In this document: piece by piece, positions 27,600 through 36,886 of the stretch
How the letters are laid out: every line of letters starts with the position of its first letter
Numbering within the stretch: position 1 is the stretch's first letter
Source: Microvirga sp.
GTDB lineage: Bacteria; Pseudomonadota; Alphaproteobacteria; Rhizobiales; Beijerinckiaceae
DNA length: 64,000 nucleotides
Assembly: GCA_031181145.1 (NCBI GenBank)
Contig: JAPSLB010000023.1
Coordinates: 1-64,000 of the forward strand
Direction of reading: 5' to 3'
Position numbers and translations under genes: made by a program
Notes under the pieces: model-generated
Told to the model about the DNA's origin: nothing
The model's database searches: none
The model's input: only the letters and a program-made list of their open reading frames with translations

Positions 27600-28476
27600 T
27601 CTGAACCTGCTCGCGGAATTGCTCGATAACGGCCTTCAGTTCAAGACCGATCCGGGAAAGAGCCACATCATTGGCCTTGGCACAGAGAGTATTGGCCTCG
27701 CGACCGAATTCCTGCGCCAGGAAGTCGAGCCTGCGCCCGACCGGCCCGCCTTCCCGCAGGAGACATCGAGCGGCGTCCACATGGGCGTTCAGGCGGTCGA
27801 TCTCCTCGCGGATATCGGCACGCGCCGCGATGAGAACCGCCTCCTGATGCAGGCGCGCCGGGTCGAGGGAAGCCTTGCCGTCCAGGAGCTCTGCGATCGA
27901 CGCTTCGAGGCGCGCGCGGATGGCTTCGGGCTGGCGTGCCGGGCAGGCCTCCGCCTCGCTCACGAGCGCGGCGATCGCATCGAGCTGCTGGTTCAGGACG
28001 GCGGAGAGTGCTTGGCCCTCGCTCAGCCGCGTGGCCTTCAACGCCTGGATGAGCTTCCCGACACCATCCCTGAGCGCCGCGGCCAGCGCCGCGTCCTGTC
28101 CCGGATCGGCGGAATCCTCATCGAGCTCCACGACGCCTCGGACGGAGAGAAGCCCGTCGAGAGAGGCCGGCTGCACATTGTCCGGCAGGTTCAGCTCACC
28201 GATGACCGAGAGGAGCGATTGCAGCACCTCCCGATTGACGCGGAGCTTGGGCGTCGACGAGGTCTTGGAGACCGAGAGATTGAGCTGCCCCTGCCCTCGT
28301 GTGAAAGCCTTGAGGATCTGGCTCCTCGCCTCCTCTCCGACGGCGTCGAGCCCGGACGGCGTCCTCACGCGCACCTCGAGCCCACGTCCATTGACGGTCT
28401 TGAGCTCCCAGGCCCATTGATACGGGCCGCTCACACCGGCCTCGCGGGCAAAGCCGGTCATGCTTGCAATCGACAT
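27589..28476 (-). CDS. yicC: YicC family endoribonuclease
   Basis: A 295-residue protein opening [20 protein letters not shown], the hallmark of YicC (SMTGFAR). The N-terminal YicC domain contains [20 protein letters not shown] and the C-terminal DUF1732 region [20 protein letters not shown]. Experiments in other bacteria show YicC to be an RNase that acts on a small RNA with partner proteins. An in-frame ATG at 28530 gives 18 unrelated extra residues; the chosen one follows a GAGGATC site. It overlaps gmk, an arrangement shared with many rhizobia. Confidence 0.93.
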   Translation of the reverse strand: MSIASMTGFAREAGVSGPYQWAWELKTVNGRGLEVRVRTPSGLDAVGEEARSQILKAFTRGQGQLNLSVSKTSSTPKLRVNREVLQSLLSVIGELNLPDNVQPASLDGLLSVRGVVELDEDSADPGQDAALAAALRDGVGKLIQALKATRLSEGQALSAVLNQQLDAIAALVSEAEACPARQPEAIRARLEASIAELLDGKASLDPARLHQEAVLIAARADIREEIDRLNAHVDAARCLLREGGPVGRRLDFLAQEFGREANTLCAKANDVALSRIGLELKAVIEQFREQVQNVE

Positions 28477-28702
28477 GCACAGATCCTCAGGCGTCGCGCA
28501 GAAACGAAATTCGGCGCGACCATAGCGCATCGTGAAAAAAAGTGGATTCGGTTTTCGCCGGTGCGGTCCGCGGGCTCCGTACGGAGCGATGCGCCTTAGA
28601 TGGAGAGCTTCGGACCGATCCCAGGAGCGGCCTTCCCCGTTCGGGGCCGACGCTCGAATGCCGCGGGCATCGGTTTCGACCGCAAGGCCCCCGCGCGAAG
28701 GA
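28477..28702. other. yicC-mltG spacer
   Basis: A 226-base gap with no gene. It holds a perfect 14-bp palindrome, GCTCCGTACGGAGC (28574-28587), inverted octamers GCGCATCG (28525-28532) and CGATGCGC (28587-28594), and a seven-T run on the minus strand (28541-28535). The T-run is too far from the palindrome for a normal terminator, so a yicC promoter in this gap is equally likely. Confidence 0.4.
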
Positions 28703-30112
28703 TCAGGGCTGTTTGAGGTCCGGAATGGTTTTCGGATTGGTCAGGTCGAAGCTCTTGTTCTTGAGCGGATCCTTATCCGTACCCTCGCTGGCGTCGAAGC
28801 CGCGGGTGCGCTGCCCGCTGGCGCCGGCGACGGTGCGAGCCCCGGCAGGTATGGCGCTGGCGGTCCCGCGCAGTTCATTCAGCCCATCGTCGAGCGCGCC
28901 GGACTGCCCCGGCGCCGCCGGCTGAGCGGGGGCATCGGCATCGAGGACGCGGTCGACATCGTCATTGGTCGCCGGTCTGGACCTCTCGATCTGCCGCCAG
29001 CGGCTCACGTTGCGCTGATGCTGCTCGTAGGTTTCGGCGAAAGCGTGGCCGCCGGAACCGTCGGCGACGAAGTAGAGATCCTTCGTCCGTGACGGATTCG
29101 CCACGGCTTCAAGCGCCGCGCGTCCGGGATTGGCGATGGGGCCCGGAGGCAGCCCTTCGATCACATAGGTGTTGTAGGGCGTCGGCATCTCGATCTCGCT
29201 GCGCAGGATCCCCCGGCCCAGAGTGCCTTTGCCTCCCACCAGACCATAGACGATCGTGGGATCGGACTGGAGCTTCATGCGCTTCATGAGACGGTTGATG
29301 AACACGCCGGCCACGCGGGTGCGCTCATCGGCGCGGCCCGTTTCCTTCTCCACGATCGAGGCGAGGATCACGAGTTCCTGCGGGGACTTGATCGGCAGGT
29401 CGGCCGAGCGGCGCTGCCAGATCTGGTCGAGCACTTGGCGTTGCGCCGCCTGCATCGTGTTGATGATCTGCTGACGCGTGGTGCCGCGCTCGAACTTGTA
29501 GGTATCAGGCAGCAGGGTTCCCTCGCGCGGCGTCTCGGCGATATCGCCGCTCAGGATCTCGTTCTCGTAAAGGCGCGCGACGATCTGATCGCTGGTGAGG
29601 CCTTCGGGAATGGTGACGGCGTGGAGGATCGCCTTGCCCTGAACGAGCGTATCGATGGCTTCCTGAATGCTCGTTCCGGCCTTGAACTGGAACTCGCCGG
29701 CCTTGAGCTGACCGCGCTGGCGATTGATGAGCGCATAAGCCTCGAACAGCAGCGGGTGGTCGATGACGCCCTCATCCTTCAGGATGCCCGCAATCGCGCT
29801 TGTGCCAGTGTTGCGTGGGATGAGAACCACCTTGTCGTTCTGCAGCGGCCCCTCGGCGGTCACCTCGCGTTCCAGCATCGTGAAGCCGAAAATACCCGCC
29901 AGAGCCAGGGCGACGACCAGGGTCATCAGGCCGCTCATGACGGCCAGCATGCCCCCGCGACGGCGGCGGATGCGCGGCGGCGGCGGCGGCGCCAGGCTCG
30001 GCTTGAGCGCCTCGCTCGGCGAGCGCGGCGCAAGACGCGGCTGCTCCTGGCTCTGGAGCTCGGCCTCGTGGTCAGAAATCAGGGTGCTTCTCTTTTTACG
30101 TCCGAACATCAC
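28703..30112 (-). CDS. mltG: Endolytic murein transglycosylase MltG
   Basis: A 469-residue inner-membrane lytic transglycosylase that cuts nascent peptidoglycan strands and sets glycan length. A basic, Pro-rich cytoplasmic tail (to about 52) precedes one membrane segment (GLMTLVVALALAGIFGFTML). The YceG domain has a LysM-like start, then EGTLLPDTYKFERGTTRQQI, the catalytic-Glu region LASIVEKETGRADERTRVAG, and LQSDPTIVYGL, with NTYVIEGLPPGPIANPGRAA near its end. A roughly 100-residue low-complexity C-terminal tail is longer than in E. coli. It lies after fabF in the fab cluster, as in many rhizobia. Confidence 0.94.
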   Translation of the reverse strand: MMFGRKKRSTLISDHEAELQSQEQPRLAPRSPSEALKPSLAPPPPPRIRRRRGGMLAVMSGLMTLVVALALAGIFGFTMLEREVTAEGPLQNDKVVLIPRNTGTSAIAGILKDEGVIDHPLLFEAYALINRQRGQLKAGEFQFKAGTSIQEAIDTLVQGKAILHAVTIPEGLTSDQIVARLYENEILSGDIAETPREGTLLPDTYKFERGTTRQQIINTMQAAQRQVLDQIWQRRSADLPIKSPQELVILASIVEKETGRADERTRVAGVFINRLMKRMKLQSDPTIVYGLVGGKGTLGRGILRSEIEMPTPYNTYVIEGLPPGPIANPGRAALEAVANPSRTKDLYFVADGSGGHAFAETYEQHQRNVSRWRQIERSRPATNDDVDRVLDADAPAQPAAPGQSGALDDGLNELRGTASAIPAGARTVAGASGQRTRGFDASEGTDKDPLKNKSFDLTNPKTIPDLKQP

Positions 30113-30204
30113 GATGCTTTTCTGGTGCCGGCCGGGCCCTCCCCGACTCGTCCGACACCCTAACGGTGAATATGGCGAAAAGCCGTAACGGAGAAGCGCT
30201 ATCC

Positions 30205-31467
30205 TCAGGCAACGCGACGGAAGATCAAGGAAGCATTAGTGCCGCCGAACCCGAAGGAGTTCGACAGGGCCACATTGACTTCCTTGCGCTTGGCCACCTT
30301 CGGCACGAGATCGATAGCGGTTTCGACGGACGGATTGTCGAGGTTGATGGTGGGCGGAACGATGCCGTCGCGCATGGCGAGGACCGAGAAGATCGCCTCG
30401 ACCGCACCGGCCGCGCCCAGCAGGTGCCCGACTGCCGACTTCGTCGACGACATTGTGAGCTTGTCCGCTGCGTCGCCCATGATGCGCTCGATGGCCTTGA
30501 GCTCGATTTCGTCGCCGAGCGGCGTCGAAGTGCCATGGGCATTCACGTAATCGATCTCGGAAACATCGATGCCTGCGCGCTTCACGGCGGCGGACATGCA
30601 GCGATAGGCCCCGTCACCGTCCTCGGAAGGAGAGGTGATATGGTAAGCATCGCCCGAAAGGCCGTAGCCGATGACCTCGGCATAGATCTTCGCGCCGCGG
30701 GCCTTGGCGTGCTCGTATTCCTCCAGCACCACGATGCCGGCGCCCTCGCCCATGACGAAGCCGTCACGGTCCTTGTCGTAGGGGCGCGAGGCCCTGGTAG
30801 GCTCGTCGTTGAAATTGGTGGAGAGAGCCCGACAGGCGGCGAAGCCCGCGATGGAGAGCCGGTTGACCGGGGATTCCGTCCCCCCCGCCACCATCACGTC
30901 CGCATCGCCCAGGGCGATCAGACGGGCTGCATCACCGATGGCATGGGCGCCCGTGGAGCAGGCCGTGACCACCGCATGGTTCGGGCCCTTCAGGCCGTGC
31001 TCGATGGAGACATAGCCGCCCGCGAGGTTGATCAGACGCCCGGGAATGAAGAAGGGCGAGATGCGGCGCGGGCCACGCTCGATCAGGGTGGCCGAAGCCT
31101 CGTAGATGCCGCCGATGCCGCCGATGCCGGACCCGATCAGCACGCCCGTGGCGCATTGCTCCTCGTAGGATTTAGGAGCCCAGCCCGCATCCCGAAGAGC
31201 CTGAGCCGAGGCCGCCATCGCATAGATGATGAAGGGATCGACCTTGCGCTGCTCCTTCGGCTCCATCCACTCGTCGGGGTTGAAGGTGCCATCGGAGCCA
31301 TCGCCGACGGGAATCTGGCAGGCGATCCGACAGGCGAGATCGTCGACCTGGAAATCGGTGATCTTGTTCGCGCCGCTTTGCCCCTCGATCAGGCGGGACC
31401 ACGTGATGTCGACACCACTGCCCAGCGGTGTGACCATGCCAAGACCTGTAACAACAACACGGCGCAT
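30205..31467 (-). CDS. fabF: Beta-ketoacyl-ACP synthase II
   Basis: A 420-residue condensing enzyme that elongates acyl-ACP with malonyl-ACP. MRRVVVTGLGMVTPLGSGVD opens the thiolase-like fold. The nucleophile is the Cys of VTACSTGAHAIG (about 168), the active-site His residues lie in NAHGTSTPLGDEIE and SAVGHLLGAAGAVE, and the Gly-rich end reads NSFGFGGTNASL. It follows acpP by 64 bases, but a strong terminator fills that gap, so fabF may rely on read-through. mltG is 92 bases downstream. Confidence 0.96.
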   Translation of the reverse strand: MRRVVVTGLGMVTPLGSGVDITWSRLIEGQSGANKITDFQVDDLACRIACQIPVGDGSDGTFNPDEWMEPKEQRKVDPFIIYAMAASAQALRDAGWAPKSYEEQCATGVLIGSGIGGIGGIYEASATLIERGPRRISPFFIPGRLINLAGGYVSIEHGLKGPNHAVVTACSTGAHAIGDAARLIALGDADVMVAGGTESPVNRLSIAGFAACRALSTNFNDEPTRASRPYDKDRDGFVMGEGAGIVVLEEYEHAKARGAKIYAEVIGYGLSGDAYHITSPSEDGDGAYRCMSAAVKRAGIDVSEIDYVNAHGTSTPLGDEIELKAIERIMGDAADKLTMSSTKSAVGHLLGAAGAVEAIFSVLAMRDGIVPPTINLDNPSVETAIDLVPKVAKRKEVNVALSNSFGFGGTNASLIFRRVA

Positions 31468-31490
31468 AACGTTCTACCCTATCGTCAAAT

Positions 31491-31525
31491 AAAAATCGGG
31501 CGTCGGGTGGCTTACCCGACGCCCG
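31491..31525 (-). terminator. Intrinsic terminator between acpP and fabF
   Basis: A 12-bp perfect stem (31514-31525 with 31497-31508, loop of 5; CGGGCGTCGGGT on the plus strand) followed on the minus strand by A, then five T (31495-31491). It sits 6 bases after the acpP stop and about 24 bases before the fabF start. Confidence 0.87.
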
Positions 31526-31531
31526 TGAACT

Positions 31532-31768
31532 TTAGGCCGCGTTCTTCTCGAGGAAGCGGATGGCGTCGCCCACCGTGACGATGGTCTCGGCGGCATCGTC
31601 CGGGATCTCGACGTTGAACTCTTCTTCGAAAGCCATCACCAGCTCGACCGTGTCGAGGCTGTCGGCGCCCAGGTCGTCGATGAAGTTGGCGTTGTCCGTC
31701 ACCTTGTCGGCTTCGACGCCCAGGTGCTCGACAACAATCTTCTTCACGCGATCAGCGACGTCACTCAT
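31532..31768 (-). CDS. acpP: Acyl carrier protein
   Basis: A 78-residue acidic helical carrier. The phosphopantetheine Ser is in [18 protein letters not shown] (about Ser37), with the usual [14 protein letters not shown] context. It carries the growing chains made by FabD, FabG and FabF, encoded on either side. It has a 234-base upstream gap, long enough for its own promoter, and a strong terminator 6 bases after its stop, so a short abundant acpP mRNA is expected. Confidence 0.97.
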   Translation of the reverse strand: MSDVADRVKKIVVEHLGVEADKVTDNANFIDDLGADSLDTVELVMAFEEEFNVEIPDDAAETIVTVGDAIRFLEKNAA

Positions 31769-32002
31769 CGTTTTCTTCCTCAGTGGCTGCCGCCTCAGGT
31801 AATGGGCGGATTAAAATCGAAATCGGATCAGCTGCTCAGCTGACAACGCTGAAACGGCTACCTTGCGCCGTGCAAAGCCGTATTTTTAAGCGCCGGTCAA
31901 CCCCTTTGGCGTGATCGGGCTCATGCTTAACACAAGCTTATCCTGTCTGGCGAGAGGAGAGCGGCGCCTGCGAACAGATTCTGCATGCGCCGCTAAGTGC
32001 TT
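31769..32002. other. acpP upstream region with fabG 3' hairpin
   Basis: A 234-base gap. Just past the fabG stop, GCGGCGC (31961-31967) and GCGCCGC (31987-31993) form a hairpin extended by TGC/GCA, with no T-run after it. A TTGACC on the minus strand (31900-31895) is a possible -35 for acpP, but no matching -10 is clear. No gene is seen. Confidence 0.4.
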
Positions 32003-32740
32003 TTAGAACATGGCCATTCCGCCGTTCACGTGAAGGGTGTGTCCTGTCACGTAGCCGGCTTCGGCGGAGGCGAGATACACGACCGACGAGGCGATCTCTT
32101 CACCCTGACCCAGCCTTCCCATGGGGATCGTGCCGAGGATTCCCTCGCGCTGCTTCTCGTTGAGCACGTCGGTCATGGGTGACTCGATGAAGCCCGGAGC
32201 GACCAGGTTCACGGTGATGTTGCGGCTTGCGACCTCGGCGGCGAGCGCCTTGGTCATGCCGATGAGACCGGCCTTCGAAGCGGCATAATTGCCCTGCCCG
32301 GGATTGCCCGTGGAGCCCACGACGGAGCCGATATTGACGATGCGACCGTAGCGGCGGCGCATCATGCCCTTCACGGCGGCCCGCGAGAGACGGAAGGCGG
32401 CGGTCAGGTTCACGGCGATCACCGTGTCCCACTCCTCGTCCTTCATGCGCATGAACAGGTTGTCCTTCGTGACGCCTGCGTTGTTCACGAGAATGTCGAG
32501 CCCCTCCATGGCCGCTTCCGCAGCGGGAACGAGGGCCTCCACCGAGTCCTTGTCGGAAAGATTGGCCTCGACCACATGGACCCGCTCGCCCAGGGAGGAG
32601 GCCAGTTCGTCGAGAGCGGCGCGGCGGGTGCCGGAAAGGGTCACGGTCGCGCCCTGGGCGTGCAGCGCGCGGGCGATGGCGCCGCCGATCCCGCCGGTGG
32701 CGCCGGTCACGAGAGCCTTGCGGCCAGTCAGATCGAACAT
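32003..32740 (-). CDS. fabG: 3-oxoacyl-ACP reductase
   Basis: A 245-residue NADPH-dependent SDR reducing beta-ketoacyl-ACP. The Rossmann motif is VTGATGGIGGAIARAL (about 10-25), NNAG is in VNNAGVTKDNL, and the catalytic Ser-Tyr-Lys group is in NIGSVVGSTGNPGQGNYAAS plus the following K. The C-terminus HTLHVNGGMAMF is standard. The ATG (32738-32740, complement) follows AGGAGA; the longer in-frame start overlaps fabD. It is 13 bases after fabD. Confidence 0.96.
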   Translation of the reverse strand: MFDLTGRKALVTGATGGIGGAIARALHAQGATVTLSGTRRAALDELASSLGERVHVVEANLSDKDSVEALVPAAEAAMEGLDILVNNAGVTKDNLFMRMKDEEWDTVIAVNLTAAFRLSRAAVKGMMRRRYGRIVNIGSVVGSTGNPGQGNYAASKAGLIGMTKALAAEVASRNITVNLVAPGFIESPMTDVLNEKQREGILGTIPMGRLGQGEEIASSVVYLASAEAGYVTGHTLHVNGGMAMF

Positions 32741-32753
32741 GGAGGCTCTCCTC

Positions 32754-33701
32754 TTATCCTTGCAGGGAAGCTTTGAAGGCGGCGACATCCTCGGGTGCGC
32801 CGACGGCGGTGGCGGAGGTGCCCGCCGCGATGCGTTTCACGAGACCGGTCAGAACCTTGCCCGACCCGACCTCATAGAACGATTCGACCCCCTGAGCGGC
32901 CATGTAGGCCACGCATTCCCGCCAGCGGACCGTACCGGTGACCTGACGGACCAGGGCATCCCTGATCGCATCCGGGTCGGTGATCGGCGCGGCCTCCACA
33001 TTGGCCACCACCGGAACGGCGGGAGCGTTCACCGTCACGGCCGCGAGAGCCTCGCGCATGGCGTCGGCGGCGGGCTGCATGAGGGCGCAATGGAAGGGAG
33101 CGGACACGGCCAGCATCACGGCGCGCTTGGCGCCCTTCTCCTGGGCGATGGCGACCGCGCGCTCGACGGCGGCCTTGTGGCCGGAGACCACGACCTGGGC
33201 GCCGCCATTGTCGTTGGCCGCATCGCACACCTCTCCCTGGGCGGCCGCACGGGCGACCTCGAGGGCCGTGTCGTATTCGAGCCCGAGGAGGGCCGCCATG
33301 GCGCCCTGCCCCACGGGCACGGCGGTCTGCATGGCATTGCCGCGGATCCGCAGGAGACGGGCCGTATCGGCGACGGAGAGGCTGCCGGCCGCGGCCAGCG
33401 CCGAATATTCGCCGAGCGAGTGGCCGGCCACGAAGGCGGCATGCCTCCTTAGATCCAGGCCGGCCTCGGCCTCCAGCACGCGCATGGCCGCAAGGCTCAC
33501 GGCCATCAGGGCCGGCTGGGTGTTGGCGGTGAGGGTCAGCTCCTCGGCGGGGCCGTCCCACATCAGCGCGGACAGCTTCTGCGAGAGAGCCTCGTCCACC
33601 TCGTCGAACACGGCCTTAGCCTGGGGAAAGGCATCGGCGAGGGCCTTGCCCATGCCCACGGCCTGGCTTCCCTGGCCGGGGAAAATGAATGCGCGCTTCA
33701 T
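32754..33701 (-). CDS. fabD: Malonyl-CoA:ACP transacylase
   Basis: A 315-residue transacylase that loads malonyl onto ACP. MKRAFIFPGQGSQAVGMGKA opens it; the nucleophile Ser is in GHSLGEYSALAAAG (about Ser92); the His of APFHCALMQPAAD and the Gln of PGQGSQ complete the site. It heads the minus-strand cluster fabD-fabG-acpP-fabF-mltG-yicC-gmk, with a 415-base divergent gap before rpoZ. The ATG at 33701 (complement) is chosen over an in-frame one at 33746, which adds residues not in the family. Confidence 0.96.
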   Translation of the reverse strand: MKRAFIFPGQGSQAVGMGKALADAFPQAKAVFDEVDEALSQKLSALMWDGPAEELTLTANTQPALMAVSLAAMRVLEAEAGLDLRRHAAFVAGHSLGEYSALAAAGSLSVADTARLLRIRGNAMQTAVPVGQGAMAALLGLEYDTALEVARAAAQGEVCDAANDNGGAQVVVSGHKAAVERAVAIAQEKGAKRAVMLAVSAPFHCALMQPAADAMREALAAVTVNAPAVPVVANVEAAPITDPDAIRDALVRQVTGTVRWRECVAYMAAQGVESFYEVGSGKVLTGLVKRIAAGTSATAVGAPEDVAAFKASLQG

Positions 33702-34116
33702 CGGGAGCGGAACCTTTATTGCGTCGAATCCGCGCGGAACTGGCACCCGCGAGCCCCGGAGTCAAGGCAAAGAGCACATTTGGAGCCTTATCGCGCATGC
33801 GGATATGCCGCCGCCATTCTTTCAGCAGGCTCCTGCCGGGCTTCGGCCTGCCCGAGAAAAGCCTGCCCCGGAGAAATTTTCCCCAGCGCACAATTCGGTG
33901 CAGGAGTGAGTTCACGATTCTCGCCCCTCGCATCTCGGGCCTTTCGGGCGTTATATCGTCCCGGTCAGGGCATCGAAACGACGTGCTGAGCCTCACGTTC
34001 CGGAAGGTTTCGGGTTTAAGTGCCTGTCCCCGAACGCATCCTCTTGTTTTCTGGAGGCATCCGGTGTATCCGGTCCCCCTTCCGATATTCTCTGAACCTG
34101 AAGAAGGAGCCCCTGC
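33702..34116. other. Divergent fabD/rpoZ intergenic region
   Basis: A 415-base region between divergent operons. No supported gene on either strand: open frames there lack a ribosome site and family features. It should contain promoters for the fab cluster and for rpoZ-rsh. I see no perfect palindrome or clear consensus promoter. Confidence 0.5.
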
Positions 34117-34521
34117 ATGGCTCGCGTGACCGTCGAAGACTGCATCGACAAGGTCGATAACCGGTTTGAGCTCGTGCTGCTGGCCAGCCACCGTGCCCGC
34201 CTGATTTCCTCGGGCTCGCCGCTCACCGTCGACCGCGACCGTGACAAGAATCCCGTCGTGGCTCTCCGCGAGATCGCGGAAGAGACCATCGCTCCCGACG
34301 ATCTGAAGGAGCAGCTCATCCACTCCATGCAGAAATATGTCGAGGTGGACGAGCCCGAGGCCGAGGCCGTTCCCATGCTGGGCAACACGGCTGCCGCCTC
34401 CGGTACGGACAACGACGCCGATGTCCAGTTCGACCGCATGAGCGAGGAAGACCTGCTCCGCGGTCTCGAGGGCCTCGTGCCCCCGAGCAACAACAGCTCG
34501 GACGACGATGAGCGCGAATAA
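34117..34521 (+). CDS. rpoZ: RNA polymerase omega subunit
   Basis: A 134-residue omega subunit. [20 protein letters not shown], then [20 protein letters not shown] and [20 protein letters not shown], is diagnostic. The long acidic tail ([10 protein letters not shown]) is usual in rhizobia. Omega helps fold beta' and forms part of a (p)ppGpp site in other proteobacteria, which fits its position just before rsh. GAAGGAG at 34103-34109 precedes the ATG. Confidence 0.96.
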   Translation: MARVTVEDCIDKVDNRFELVLLASHRARLISSGSPLTVDRDRDKNPVVALREIAEETIAPDDLKEQLIHSMQKYVEVDEPEAEAVPMLGNTAAASGTDNDADVQFDRMSEEDLLRGLEGLVPPSNNSSDDDERE

Positions 34522-34544
34522 CGGTCATAACCTGTAGTCTTCCG

Positions 34545-34572
34545 AAAAGCCCGGCCTTCAGCCGGGCTTTTT
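34545..34572 (+). terminator. Intrinsic terminator after rpoZ
   Basis: An 11-bp stem, AAAAGCCCGGC (34545-34555) with GCCGGGCTTTT (34561-34571), loop CTTCA, ending in TTTTT. It stands 24 bases after the rpoZ stop and separates rpoZ from rsh, so rsh probably has its own promoter or depends on read-through. Confidence 0.88.
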
Positions 34573-34708
34573 CGTGCCGCCTTAACCACAGCGTGGATTT
34601 GCCGCCTGTGGCAAGGTATTCAGCTTGCGGTCAGAAGAGCCGGTACAATATTCTTTAAAATCGTCTGAATTCAGCCAGATAGACCAGATTCGAGGAGATG
34701 GCGGCCGC

Positions 34709-36880
34709 ATGATGCGCCAGTATGAACTTGTCGAGCGGGTAAAGCGCTACAACCCCTCGGCCGACGAGGCGCTTCTCAACCGTGCTTACGTGTATGCCAT
34801 GATGGCTCATGGCAACCAGAAGCGCGCCTCCGGCGATCTGTTCTTCGGCCACCCCCTCGAAGTCGCGGCCATCCTCACGGACATGAAGCTCGACGAGGCC
34901 ACCATCGCGGCGGCGGTGCTGCACGATACCGTGGAGGATACCGAGGCGACCCTGGAGGAGATCAACAGGACCTTCGGTCCCCAGATCGGCGCGCTCGTCG
35001 ACGGCCTCACCAAGATCAAGCGCCTCGATCTCGTCTCGAAACGCGCGGCGCAGGGCGAGAACTTCCGCAAGCTGCTGCTGGCCATCGCCGACGACGTGCG
35101 CGTGCTCCTGGTGAAGCTTGCCGACCGCCTGCACAACATGCGCACCCTCGGCTTCATGCCTCCGGAGAAGCGCCAGCGCATCGCACAGGAAACCCTGGAG
35201 ATCTATGCGCCGCTCGCCGGGCGCATGGGTATTCAGGAGATGCGCGAGGAGCTCGAGGACCTCGCCTTCCAGAACCTCGATCCGGAAGCCTACGAAGCCA
35301 TCAACCGCCACCTGCACGAGCTGACGGCGAAAAGCGAGAAGCTCGTCGAGGCGATCGAACAGACCCTCACCACCAAGCTCAAGGCCCAGGGGATCGACGC
35401 GCAGGTCACGGGACGTCAGAAGCGCCCCTATTCCATCTGGCGCAAGATGGAGCGCAAGTCCGTATCTTTCGAGCAATTGTCGGACATCTTCGCCTTCCGG
35501 ATCATCGTGGGCACCATCGACGAATGCTATCGCGCGCTCGGTATCGTGCATACGAGCTGGCCGATGGTGCCGGGCCGCTACAAGGACTATATCTCGACGC
35601 CCAAGCAAAACGATTACCGCTCGATCCACACCACGGTGATCGGTCCTGGCAGCCAGCGGGTGGAGCTGCAGATCCGCACCCAGGAGATGGATCAGGTTGC
35701 CGAGTACGGAATCGCGGCGCACGCCCTCTACAAGGAGGGCGTGAACGACAATTCCCTCCTCGCCACGGAAAGCCGCGCCTATCAATGGCTGCGGCGCACC
35801 ATCGACCTCCTCGCTGAAGGCGACAACCCGGAAGAGTTTCTGGAGCATACGAAGCTCGAGCTCTTCCACGATCAGGTGTTCTGCTTCACGCCGAAAGGTC
35901 GGCTCATCGCCTTGCCGCGCGGAGCGACGCCCATCGATTTCGCCTATGCGGTGCATACGGATGTCGGCAATACTGCGGTAGGCTGCAAGATCAACGGCCG
36001 CATGTCCCCTCTGCTCACGGAGTTGCAGAACGGCGACGAGGTGGAGATCGTCCGCGCCGAAGGGCAGACGCCGCCTGCGGCATGGGAATCCCTTGTCGTC
36101 ACCGGCAAGGCACGCGCCTCGATCCGGCGCGCCACCCGCGCCGCCGTGCGGCGGCAATATACGGGCCTCGGCCATCAGATCCTGGAGCGCGCCTTCGAGC
36201 GGGCGGGCCGCACCTTCTCCGACGAGAAACTGAAAGGTGCCCTGCCGCGCCTCGCCCGCGCCTCCGTCGAGGATGTGCTGGCGGCGGTCGGCCGGGGCGA
36301 GATGTTCTCCGGCGACGTGGTGCGCGCGGTCTATCCCGACTACAAGGAAGAGCGTCGTATCGGAATGGACGCCAAGGGCGCCAGCCAGCCGGACGGCGCA
36401 GGCGCACGGCAGAACGGCGAAGAGACCGCCGGCATCCCGATCCGCGGCCTGAACAAGGACATGCCGATCCGCTTCGCCCCGGAAGGCGGGGCGGTGCCGG
36501 GGGACCGCATCGTCGGCATCCTGACGCCGGGCGAAGGCGTTACCATCTATCCGATCCAGTCGCCCTCGCTGGCCGATTTCGACAACGAGCCCGACCGCTG
36601 GATCGACGTGCGCTGGGATCTGGAATCCGGCTCCACGCAGCGCTTTCCGGCCCGCATCAAGCTGCAATCGATCAACGAGCCGGGCTCGCTCGCGCAGATC
36701 GCGCAGGTGATCGCCGACCACGACGGCAACATCGACAACGTCAACATGAAGCGGCGGACGCAGGACTTCACGGATGTGACCATCGACCTGACGGTCTGGG
36801 ACCTGAAGCACCTCAACGCCATCATCGCGGAACTGCGCGCGAAGCGGGTGGTGAGCCGCGTCGATCGGGTCACGGGATAA
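34709..36880 (+). CDS. rsh: Bifunctional (p)ppGpp synthetase/hydrolase (RelA/SpoT homologue)
   Basis: A 723-residue stringent-response enzyme. The hydrolase domain keeps the HDxxED metal motif (HDTVED at 72-77). The synthetase domain (about 220-340) has SDIFAFRIIVGTIDECYRAL and YKDYISTPKQNDYRSIHTTV. A TGS domain (about 385-450; FCFTPKGRLIALPRGATPID) and a C-terminal ACT domain (about 650-720; NEPGSLAQIAQVIADHDGNI) follow. With both catalytic sites intact it should make and degrade (p)ppGpp, as in other alphaproteobacteria with a single long RSH. GAGGAG at 34692-34697 precedes the ATGATG start; the upstream TTG at 34625 is unlikely. Confidence 0.95.
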   Translation: MMRQYELVERVKRYNPSADEALLNRAYVYAMMAHGNQKRASGDLFFGHPLEVAAILTDMKLDEATIAAAVLHDTVEDTEATLEEINRTFGPQIGALVDGLTKIKRLDLVSKRAAQGENFRKLLLAIADDVRVLLVKLADRLHNMRTLGFMPPEKRQRIAQETLEIYAPLAGRMGIQEMREELEDLAFQNLDPEAYEAINRHLHELTAKSEKLVEAIEQTLTTKLKAQGIDAQVTGRQKRPYSIWRKMERKSVSFEQLSDIFAFRIIVGTIDECYRALGIVHTSWPMVPGRYKDYISTPKQNDYRSIHTTVIGPGSQRVELQIRTQEMDQVAEYGIAAHALYKEGVNDNSLLATESRAYQWLRRTIDLLAEGDNPEEFLEHTKLELFHDQVFCFTPKGRLIALPRGATPIDFAYAVHTDVGNTAVGCKINGRMSPLLTELQNGDEVEIVRAEGQTPPAAWESLVVTGKARASIRRATRAAVRRQYTGLGHQILERAFERAGRTFSDEKLKGALPRLARASVEDVLAAVGRGEMFSGDVVRAVYPDYKEERRIGMDAKGASQPDGAGARQNGEETAGIPIRGLNKDMPIRFAPEGGAVPGDRIVGILTPGEGVTIYPIQSPSLADFDNEPDRWIDVRWDLESGSTQRFPARIKLQSINEPGSLAQIAQVIADHDGNIDNVNMKRRTQDFTDVTIDLTVWDLKHLNAIIAELRAKRVVSRVDRVTG

Positions 36881-36886
36881 TCGCTC

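Noticed and set aside
28535-28594. Palindrome plus T-run as a terminator after mltG
   Set aside because: The T-run is more than 30 bases from the stem, so it does not have intrinsic terminator geometry.
34655-36811. 718-codon minus-strand frame opposite rsh
   Set aside because: The plus strand encodes an intact RelA/SpoT protein. The opposite translation is His/Arg/Val-rich without family motifs, as expected from high-GC shadow frames.
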